Positions 48,408 to 64,000 of a DNA stretch of 64,000 nt are shown piece after piece (the first letter of the stretch is position 1; each line of letters opens with the position of its first letter). Made by a program: the position numbers and the translations under genes. Under the pieces are notes generated by a model that was not told the origin of the DNA, ran no database searches, and worked only from the letters and a program-made list of their open reading frames with translations. The stretch is from Isoperla grammatica (lineage: Eukaryota; Arthropoda; Insecta; Plecoptera; Perlodidae), in contig OX246744.1 of assembly GCA_945910005.1 (NCBI GenBank), forward strand, positions 7,026,619-7,090,618, read 5' to 3'.

Positions 48408-50028
48408 CTGTGCGATTCTCGATTTTTATGTTCAAGTCGAGTCCGAGTCTTAAAAAATTACTCGATTTTCAGTCTGAATATTCACCCTTGGCCTGTATTT
48501 GATGAAGAAACAGCTGAAATGGTAATATTTTACCTACTAATATGGTATTTTAATATTAATATTATTCATTAACATTAATTAATAATTATAACATAAATAA
48601 ATTCATACTATTCATATTAATTAATACTAAGGCTGGGCGTCGACATCGATTAATCGATTAATAATCGATGTCGGCGACGATTTTCGACATCGATTTTTTT
48701 TGGTTTCAATCGATTTTTTCGTCAATTAATTAAATAACTAATCAATTGTCAATTCACGCGAGAAATGGGAACTTTCAACTATAGGGCGGCATAGTTATTC
48801 GTCCACGGCAACTTTTAGTCCAAACTGACCCGCATCAAAGGATACCGCACACTCTTAAGCCCCCCCCCCCCCCCCCCCCCCCCCCCAAGTATTTGCAGAT
48901 CGCGCGTACTAAAGCGCGAGCCATCCCTTGGTTCAGGCCGGCACTCGACAAGTGAGAACAGATGCGGCCGAACGAGAAAGAGCGAGAGAACAATGGTCTG
49001 AGCGAGACGCGACGAAGTAGTTCGCCGTGTCGGCTGCTATCGGCCGCCGTGAGAGAGAGAGAAAGCGCTAGTCGCAGGACGCGTGAGTGGAAGCGAGATC
49101 GCGATAGACGCGAGCGAGTGGAATGCAAGCGGCCGCCTGTTGACAGTTCACTACGCAGCAAGTAATCGAGAACGGATTAATGAAAAACGACTTGAATAAG
49201 CCTCTACAATCGGATATTGCGTTAAAATAAATTGAAATCAATATCCACAATTGTGTTTATGACGACAAAAATAAGCTGACCGGCCCGCATGGCCGTCACG
49301 TAAGCCTAGAAAGCCTAGCCTAGGCCTAGGTCAGTTATCTCTCGTTGCAGACCGAAACTGAGTTTTGTTGCCGTTATTAACTGATTAAAAACCGGTTCGA
49401 GTGAAATGCTTAACCGTCGTCATCCCTACATTTAACAGGTGACAAAGTTCTTTTTAATAATAATTGATTAATTATCAATTTAAAAAAAAAACGATGTCGA
49501 TTATTTTCGTTTCGATGTCGATGTCGAAAATATTCCGACATCGCGATTCGACATCGATTATTTGCCGTCGATGTCGATGTTGTCGATTTACATCGATGCC
49601 CAGCCTTAATTAATACCACATTAATGAGTAAAAATGGGTAGCCATTAATATAATATTTTAGTATTAATATTATTCATTAATATTAATTACTAATTATAAC
49701 ATTAATAAATTAATATATTTATTATTATTATAATTAATACTATTCATATTCATTAATGCCACAATAATGGGTAAAAAATTACCATTTCAGTGTTACATTT
49801 CACATTTTGGCAACGATGCAAGCAAGACTATGACTGGGTGAGAGTCAACCGGAGGGGTGTGTCGGCTGCACTTTATTTCAAGGCGGATTTGAGTAATAAC
49901 ACCGGGACCCTCCCAGGATTTTGGTCAAAATTACATTTTTCAAGACTCGAAAATCGGGTGCGTTCCGCAGCCGTCGAGTGATCACTCGACTCGAGACCTC
50001 GTATACTCGCACACCCCTACACCAGTTC
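48408..50028. mobile_element. Outer TIR element hosting a hAT-like element
   Basis: TAGGGCTGTGCGATTCTCGA at the left is answered by CTCGTATACTCGCACACCCC at the right. An internal piece (TAATATTATTCATTAA to ATTCATATTAATTAATAC-like) is present on both sides of the nested element. No clear duplication is seen at the outer ends. Confidence 0.6.
48628..49608. mobile_element. 981-bp hAT-like element with perfect 8-bp duplication
   Basis: TAAGGCTGGGCGTCGACATC and ACATCGATGCCCAGCCTTA are inverted ends, flanked by ATTAATAC at 48620-48627 and 49609-49616. Subterminal regions are packed with GATGTCGA or TCGACATC. The core is GC-rich with a C run of about 27 (48860-48886). No transposase is seen, so it is non-autonomous. 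Confidence 0.88.
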
Positions 50029-50193
50029 GTCTTATTGCTTCCGGAATGCGTTCGGTTTATTTCCAGTGCCGTACAAAAAAAGGTGGCGAGCGTGCACACA
50101 AGCTTAACAACCGCGTGTGCGCGTGCGTGCGAATGCGAGGGCGCGTGTGTGCGAATGGACGCAATTCAGTGACGAAGGCTGTGATTGGCCGGA
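50025..50193 (-). terminator. HECW 3' UTR start with proximal poly(A) signal
   Basis: On the minus strand AATAAA lies at 50061-50056, 133 nt after the stop codon. It is followed by a second weaker GCAATAAG and a GT-rich stretch (GGTGTAGGGGTGTGCG) that could act as a downstream element. That GT-rich stretch is also the end of the transposon at 48408-50028, so the element may supply part of the signal. Confidence 0.5.
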
Positions 50194-58063
<7,870 letters not shown>

Positions 58064-58200
58064 GGCGTCGCGACGCCGCGTGCGGCCGTCACGAGTACTA
58101 ATTTAGTCCGACGTCGGCGGTGGCGCTCGGCGGGAGACTGAGCAACTACAAAACTACCTATTTCCGTAGCGCGCGCGCACGCGCTCTAGTAGCTGATTCG
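58064..58200 (-). promoter_or_regulatory. CpG-rich 5' leader and probable core promoter of the short HECW unit
   Basis: Upstream of the ATG the sequence becomes GC- and CpG-rich, with a GCGCGCGC-type run at about 58162-58180. There is no TATA box. A TCAGTC motif (minus strand, 58141-58136) fits the arthropod initiator and would give a leader of about 76 nt. There is no upstream ATG in that leader. The start site is inferred only. Confidence 0.45.
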
Positions 58201-58839
58201 CGCATCTTCACACACAACATCTGTTCACCACGTTGGTTCATCTAATAATATTACACACTTCATTCACACAACACTCGACAAACAATGAACGACAATGTAT
58301 ATTTCGACACAAAAATACTTTCAACTGGACGGAAGTACAGGGTTTTTTTTTGCCTCAAAGTTATTTATATAGGTTAGGCCTAGACCTATTATCCAGAAAG
58401 CAAAAAGAAAAAGAACACTTGTGTCCCCCACACACACGGAATATACACTTTCGGTATAAGTTTTTTAAATGTATTTATTTATAAGTTTAAAGAAAGTTTT
58501 AAATCACCACGACATGGAAGTCATTCTAGTAACAATGTTTTATTTTAAATCTCTTATTACGTGAACCGTGAATCTATGTATATATAAACAAATAGACGAA
58601 GAACACAAACTTTTAAATCGCCACCGCATAGGCCTAGAACCAAATCACACGTTTTTAGAATTGTTCACAATTTCTCCTCTTCCACAAAGTTGTTTATTTA
58701 TATATTTATTTAAAAAATAATAAATATTTAAAGACGCACAAACGCGCGAAACATGTAGACTTTATAGACAGTTTGTCCCCTAGGCCTATACAAAATTCGC
58801 ACAACGTAGCACGGAGGGGGAAACAAAAATACCAAAATG
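58140..58839. other. Upstream of HECW; no gene seen
   Basis: The CpG-rich start gives way to AT-rich sequence by about 58210. An 83-codon frame at 58233-58484 has no features. Confidence 0.5.
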
Positions 58840-59110
58840 ATATATTTCGACGAAATTATTAGCCATAAAAAATGCGATTATCACATTTTTCCTCCATAAA
58901 AAAATTAAATATATCAGCACAAAACCTAGACGAAGAACACACACAGACTGTCACGAAATTGTCGCTATTTATTCCAGTACGGCGTTTATCACATTTTTCC
59001 TCCATAAAAAAAAAAAAAAAAAAACGAAATATATCAGCACAAAACGTAGACGAAAAACACACAAAACTGTCGCTATTTATTCCAGTACGGCGTTTAGTAC
59101 TAATATAGAG
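58840..59110 (+). repeat. Two tandem copies of about 115 bp
   Basis: TATCACATTTTTCCTCCATA, AATATATCAGCACAAAACST and GTCGCTATTTATTCCAGTAC occur twice. The second copy has an A run of about 19 in the middle. Confidence 0.85.
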
Positions 59111-59269
59111 CGAGCGTAGAGCGAAATCACACTCGTGCGCTCAACACTTCACAGCCGGCCGGCCGGCTCACTCGGTGAGATATAACTAACACGTGCTACT
59201 CTCACGAGGGCTGGCGATACACTGACCCTAGGAGTGAGTGACGGGAGGCTAGCTGGCGGTCATAGAGAG

Positions 59270-59625
59270 GGGGTTGTGTGGCGGGTGTCGCACCCCTGTT
59301 GGATATTAACAAGGGGAGGGGGATAATAAGGAAGGAGGTAAGCGGTGTTTCGTCCCTCCGGCCCTCCCTGATGGATTTTAAAAGGGGGAGGGTGATAATA
59401 AAGAAGGGGATAAGCGGTGTTTTACCCCCTGTTGGATATTAACAGGGGGAGGGTGACAATAAGGAAGGGGGTGTGGGTTTCACCCCTCCCTGTTGGATTT
59501 TAAAAGGGGGAGGGTGATAATAAAGAAAGGGGTGCGTGGGGGGTTTCACCCCTGTTGGATATTAATAGGGGGAGGGTGGAAATAAAGAAGGGGGAAGCGG
59601 TCGGTTTCACCCGTTTGATATTAAT
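59270..59625. repeat. Minisatellite of about 70 bp
   Basis: CACCCCTGTTGGATATTAAC, AGGGGGAGGGTGATAATAA and AGAAGGGGGTAAGCGGTG-type blocks recur five times with variation. Confidence 0.85.
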
Positions 59626-60044
59626 TCATCGCAAGCCCATTTACTTGCCACAAACTAATTTAAATAATTTAGTATCTCTAAAAGTACATTAAATAGAAAA
59701 TGTTGGCATGATACGGACTTATATGTTTCGATAAAATTAGACTATTTGAGATATTATTGAAATTGTCTAATTTTATGCAAATAAAACCAATGTTGATATT
59801 GAGCATATCTATAGATCTTGACGACCGAATCTAGTCCCGTATCATTTCAAAATGTTGACAGTCAATGAATCGTAATTTTAAAGATCAACAGAAAACCTTT
59901 TTTAGCATTTCGAGCTATTTCTGTCCATCCAACACAAACTATACTTGTCATTCGGTAAACACATAAATCCGAATGTCCAACTATTTCTTGATAGTAGGTC
60001 TTGGATAGTAAAAAATAAACAAGTTTATACCAAAAGTCAACCGT

Positions 60045-60200
60045 GTAAAACTTATTGAGAATTCAAGAACAAAAGCGAGTCAAAATCAGTCGGTAAAAAA
60101 ACTGCAACAATATAGCTCCTATTAATTGATGCTTTTTTATGTCCTTGAATTCAATAAGTTTGACGAAAGTATTGAACCGTGCAATGTATGTACGTGGGTA
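60045..60200. mobile_element. Family C MITE, uninterrupted but end-worn copy
   Basis: GAATTCAAGAACAAAAGCGA and TTGACGAAAGTATTGAACCG match the C copies at 16600 and 22362. It serves as the empty site for the B insertion at 22524. Confidence 0.75.
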
Positions 60201-60821
60201 TAACCAACACAACTTGAACTTGTCTTTGTATTATTCAGTTTCCTACTAAAATATGACAAAGCCGAGAATCATGGAGGAAACAATGGACAATACTATACAC
60301 ATGTCTGCGGTTCCACCTTCGCTAATCTACAGGGGCCCGTTGGCGATAGGTTTTAAAGAGAAACACTCGGTTTTAATGGCAATTCCTCGACAGACAGACA
60401 GACAGAATGTACTGAGGAAAACAACCAATACTGTTCCGAATTGTTCTCGGTTATACGATGTAGACATTAGTCACGTGATACGAGTGACTCAAGAGGAAGT
60501 GTGGGCGGCCGTGAGAGCAGAGGGACGAGGGTTCGAATCCCGGCCACGATTCTCGAGCACGATTCTTCGAGGGGAAGACGTCAGACGACAGGCAGTCCAC
60601 GTCCTCCCCTTTTTCCCCTTTCCGTCAAACATCCCCCCCCCCCCCCATTATCTCAATATTTCACCCACTCATCGTCACGATTAACCAAGTTGCAAAAATA
60701 AATATCATCGATTCATCATAAACACGGGTGTCGCCCTTATATTTTCCAGGGCCCTCCCTGGGGAGAAGGAGGGAGGTTAACTATCATTAGTTTTTCTTTT
60801 ATTGTTACTAACCGATAGCGG
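60201..60821. other. Unsupported 143-codon frame with a tRNA-like B box
   Basis: The frame at 60253-60684 (plus) has no domain. Its AEGRGFESRPRF part is a translation of GAGGGTTCGAATCCCGGCC at about 60526, a tRNA B-box sequence, so a SINE fragment underlies it. A C run lies at about 60631-60646. Confidence 0.5.
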
Positions 60822-61080
60822 TAAGATGCGAGACTCTAATTCGGGAGGTCTCCGGTTCGATTCCGCCTACCAGCAGCAGTCCTGACTGAAGGTTTTTCCG
60901 AGGTTTTCCTCAGTCGTAAAGGCGAATGCTGGTATTGAGTCCTACTAACAGCCCTCGGACATTCTTTTCCAACTATCCAAACACCCTAATATACCTAGTT
61001 AGTCACCTGAAGAGGGGCACATCAGATAGCTGGTGTGCACCCTATAACGGGTATTCCTACGAAAAATTATTATTATTATG
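60822..61080 (+). mobile_element. tRNA-derived SINE with (ATT)n end
   Basis: GATAGCGGTAAGATGCGAGA (A-box-like), GGTCTCCGGTTCGATTCCG (B box), TTTTTCCGAGGTTTTCCTCA and a TTATTATTATT tail. The flanks 60719-60821 and 61079-61190 are also similar to each other (ATATTTTCCAGGG, GGGAGGTWAACTAT), so a larger duplication is present. Confidence 0.75.
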
Positions 61081-62516
61081 AACACGGACGTAGCCACAAT
61101 ATTTTCCAGGGGGTCTTCCCTCGGGAAAGGCAGGGAGGTAAACTATTTATTACTTTTTCTCTTATTGTAGTTTAACGATGACCATATGATTTCGGGAGGT
61201 GTTTGGAGCAAGGGACAAGTAGGACGTAAAGGGGAGAACGTGCGTGGACTGCCTTTCGTATCGTTTCTCCCTCTAGGCCCGTCAACGTAGGGTTCGTATC
61301 TCGATCCCGCACATTGTTTATTTGTTGTTTAAAAACGTACTCGACAACTATGATCGTATGACATCGGGGTGGTGTTTGGAGGAAAGGGACACGTAGGACT
61401 AAAGTGGAGGAAACGGGAAAGGGAAGGACGTGGACTGCCTTTCATCTGTATTCTCCACCTCGACCTGTCCGGCAGGTTAGGGTAGCCCACCAGAAGCATA
61501 CGCTTCCGCCGGCATAGCTCTCGGGATCACCAAGGCAACTGACAAAGTTCGCAGAACAAAACGTTGCAATTCTCGTGGGCATTCAACTACCCATCATGCA
61601 CCGCTCACAACGAGCGAGTATTCTGGAAACCATTAAATTAAATAATCTAGGCATAAACAACGTTGTGCCCGCCCTCGACATAACGGCAAATCTATGCAAA
61701 CTGGCGTGAAACCTGCCAGCACGCTGGGACTATAGGGTAGGTTTACCCGCATTCTACTTGGCAAGGCCGCGAAGCAATTGACATTGACCGCACTGCACGT
61801 GCTTCAGTGGGCAAAGATTATACTATAGCGGTGACAGTCACGCTAATGTTATACAATTTCTAGAACTTTTTCAAGGCTTCCAATTCCCCCGTCAGGCGGC
61901 CCGGGATACAATTTGACTGAGAGTACAGCTCTGCCGGTCGTAAGAGGCGAGAAAATGAGCCCCCCCCCCCCCCCCCCCCTACAACAAATCTACATTGCGC
62001 ATTTTAGTTTTTTATAATTATTTACGGCTATTCGAGTAAAAAAGTGCCATGAATAAAAGTCCTGCTTTTTGGAAAACATCTCCCTTTCATCACGACAATC
62101 AATTATCTTTTCCAGCATTTGGTATCTTCTACTTTTTGTGGAACACACTAAAATTTACAAAGTGGGAACAGGCCATTTAAAATAAAATATTCTATTCAAA
62201 ACAAAACAATATCAAGATGAAAAAAGAACTCAATTCTGTGACAATTTTTAAATCACACATCACAAGTGTTATTTCGACAGTTTTGCATTCCGCATCCAAC
62301 TTTCACTGTAGTCGAGGGTTGGGGGTTTGGGGGCTCACAAGACCAAGGTCTCAACGGCAAGTGTATTGGGGTCGGGGGGTTGTTAAATTCATACAATCAC
62401 AACAATGGCAATCGTAAAACCTCCGGGTTCACTTGTTGTCGACGTCTTCGCTTCGTCACGGTGCATAAATACCCCGGGTACAGTCGTGGCCAAGAGTAAC
62501 GTACCTCTCTCTGTAA
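61081..62516. other. No gene; local repeats and repeat H
   Basis: GGAGGTGTTTGGAGCAAGGG at 61195 and GGTGGTGTTTGGAGGAAAGG at 61370 are related, and GACTGCCTTTC follows both. Repeat H (CTGCCGGTCGTAAGAGGCGA) at about 61930 runs into a C run (61960-61979). No coding region. Confidence 0.5.
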
Positions 62517-62929
62517 AAGAGTTCTGCACGGGTGCGGGCCCGGATACGGCCCTTGATATGTTTATTAAGACGGGCCCGGGTTAGGTCTGGGCCTACATAC
62601 TACTGAATGAGGAGGGATTTTTTTAATTTTTGTAATTGCTCATTGCAATGAAAGAAAATTAATGTTCTTTGACCAAAATTCCCGAAACTTAAAAGGAAAC
62701 CATTAATTTCCCGAAATAGTATAAACTTCCGGTGACAATATCTTTGTTGTAATCCTTCTTTTGTTACTTACTTTCACTGGCAATAGTTACTAATTTCGTT
62801 TCATCTAATCTCCTTTTTATTCTCACCCTGTCGTTCTTGACAAATACTACAAAAATTATAATGATTAGCTTACTAAGTACGGGCCGGTACGGGCCCGGGC
62901 TTCTATATTGAGGCCCGTGCAGACCTCTA
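62517..62929. mobile_element. 413-bp hAT-like MITE
   Basis: AAGAGTTCTGCACGGG and CCCGTGCAGACCTCTA are inverted ends. CTCTGTAA (62509-62516) and CTTTGTAA (62930-62937) form a 7-of-8 duplication. GGGCCCGG repeats lie beside both tips. Confidence 0.78.
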
Positions 62930-63439
62930 CTTTGTAACTACGATCATAACGCAACGGACAGAGTTTTCTGCTCTCGGTAATTTTGATTTGATTATTTGAT
63001 GTCTAACGAAGTACTCGACAACTTGTGTGTTCTAAAATTCATCGGATTACTAATCTCACTCAGCCAACAAGTGTTCTAATATTCAAACTGAATGGATTCT
63101 TCTTCTTACGAGTTCCAGAATCAATTCCAAGCTAACTCCACACGTTTTTTGGCGTTGGCGTCCTAAATCGGTATACGGGTTCTTTTTCGAGAAAAAGGGC
63201 GAATGTCCGGATATTTTTTAAATTTTATTTCGAGGTTTTAATTATAGACAAAAGCATCACAAACTGAAAGTATCTAATCAAAATAATGTCACTTCTTTTA
63301 TTTTTCAGCGAAAGTTTCAAAACGTTAACATTAATTCTACTCTGAACTCCTCTCTTAATTATTGGTTGACATCTGAGCCGATCGTGTCAGTGTATTCTTG
63401 ATTTATATACATTAGAAAAAACTTCCATACCAATTTCTG
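62930..63439. other. No gene seen
   Basis: Plain AT-rich sequence. Confidence 0.45.
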
Positions 63440-63459
63440 AGACGCACTAAACACAAATT

Positions 63460-64000
63460 ATTTTATTTAATGTCTATCTTATTCAGTTATAAAACTGATT
63501 TACAAAGGAGGACAATAAATAGAGGGATTAATGTATTGTTTACAAATTATTTATTTAATGTCTATCCTATTCAGTTAAAAAACTTATTTACAAAGGAGGA
63601 CAATAAATAGAGGGATTAATGTATTGTTTACAAATTATTTATTTAATGTCTATCCTATTCAGTTAAAAAACTTATTTACAAAGGAGGACAATAAATAGAG
63701 GGATTAATGTATTGTTTACAAATTATTTATTTAATGTCTATTCTATTCAGTTAAAAAACTTATTTACAAAGGAGGACAATAAATAGAGGGATTAATGTAT
63801 TGTTTACAAATTATTTATTTAATGTCTATCCTATTCAGTTAAAAAACTTATTTACAAAGGAGGACAATAAATAGAGGGATTAATGTATTGTTTACAAATT
63901 ATTTATTTAATGTCTATCCTATTCAGTTAAAAAACTTATTTACAAAGGAGGACAATAAATAGAGGGATTAATGTATTGTTTACAAATTATTTATTTAATG
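63460..64000 (+). repeat. 88-bp tandem array of the family T motif, runs off the window
   Basis: Each unit holds TTTATTTAATGTCTATCCTA, TTCAGTTAAAAAACTTATTT, ACAAAGGAGGACAATAAATA, GAGGGATTAATGTATTGTTT and ACAAATTA. About six nearly identical units are seen; only the first differs noticeably (AAAACTGATTT). Confidence 0.93.

Noticed and set aside
48835..49161. 108-codon Arg/Ser-rich frame
   Set aside because: GC-rich core of a non-autonomous hAT-like element running into a C homopolymer; no transposase motif.
60253..60684. 143-codon frame upstream of HECW
   Set aside because: No domain; it crosses a tRNA-like SINE B box and a C run, and has no splice or promoter support.

Overview
This window is eukaryotic and almost entirely non-coding. 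It holds one recognisable gene: the 3' part of a HECW/NEDL-type HECT ubiquitin ligase on the minus strand, with eight coding exons from 58063 down to 50194. It also holds one broken THAP-domain gene inside a transposon (2846 down to 2218). The rest is a dense, nested patchwork of short inverted-repeat elements, tRNA-derived SINEs, minisatellites and microsatellites. An arthropod, most likely an insect, fits best: the THAP protein type, a LINE tail ending in an Asp-codon run, a TCAGTC initiator at the gene's likely start, and tRNA-headed SINEs all point that way. No species can be named. Long open frames elsewhere come from repeats (TAAA tract, 66-bp satellite, palindromic array) or chance.

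Layout. 1-5 kb: foldback elements and a 2-kb THAP transposon inserted in an older element. 5-10 kb: inverted-repeat elements, a 2.07-kb minisatellite of 96-bp units and a 340-bp (TAAA)n tract. 10-32 kb: nested MITE-like families, a complete tRNA-Gly-headed SINE, a foldback element whose centre is an array of palindromes (26.3-26.95 kb) and a 1.05-kb TIR element (27.3-28.35 kb). 32.5-33.9 kb: a 66-bp satellite that appears to derive from a LINE reverse-transcriptase motif. 34-41 kb: more nested elements. 41-47.2 kb: about 6 kb with no recognisable repeat. 47.2-50 kb: a pogo-like element and a hAT-like element nested in another element. 50-58.1 kb: the HECT gene, whose introns are full of repeats. 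58.1-64 kb: upstream of its CpG-rich start, with minisatellites, a SINE, a hAT-like element and an 88-bp array running off the end.

Family letters used in the entries: A starts GTTGGAATTCATAG; B starts TAGGGCACTAGCAACACC; C starts TACCCACATTACACGG; D is an older host repeat; E, F and I have ends carrying CACGTGACGTC-type motifs; G carries TCTAGATCTTCAATGAC-type sequence; J ends in GGTCCACACAGA; N is a very short hAT-like family; S is the tRNA-Gly SINE; T is the CCTATTCAGTTA repeat. Several nestings are supported by an uninterrupted relative elsewhere in the same window, which gives insertion order and target-site duplications (TSDs).

The most unusual points are: a HECT-only HECW transcript unit with its own start exon; a minisatellite in a HECT intron that repeats the exon's own 5' splice site; a satellite whose unit reads as a degenerate GVPQG reverse-transcriptase motif; and mobile elements that carry many copies of the CRE-type palindrome TGACGTCA.
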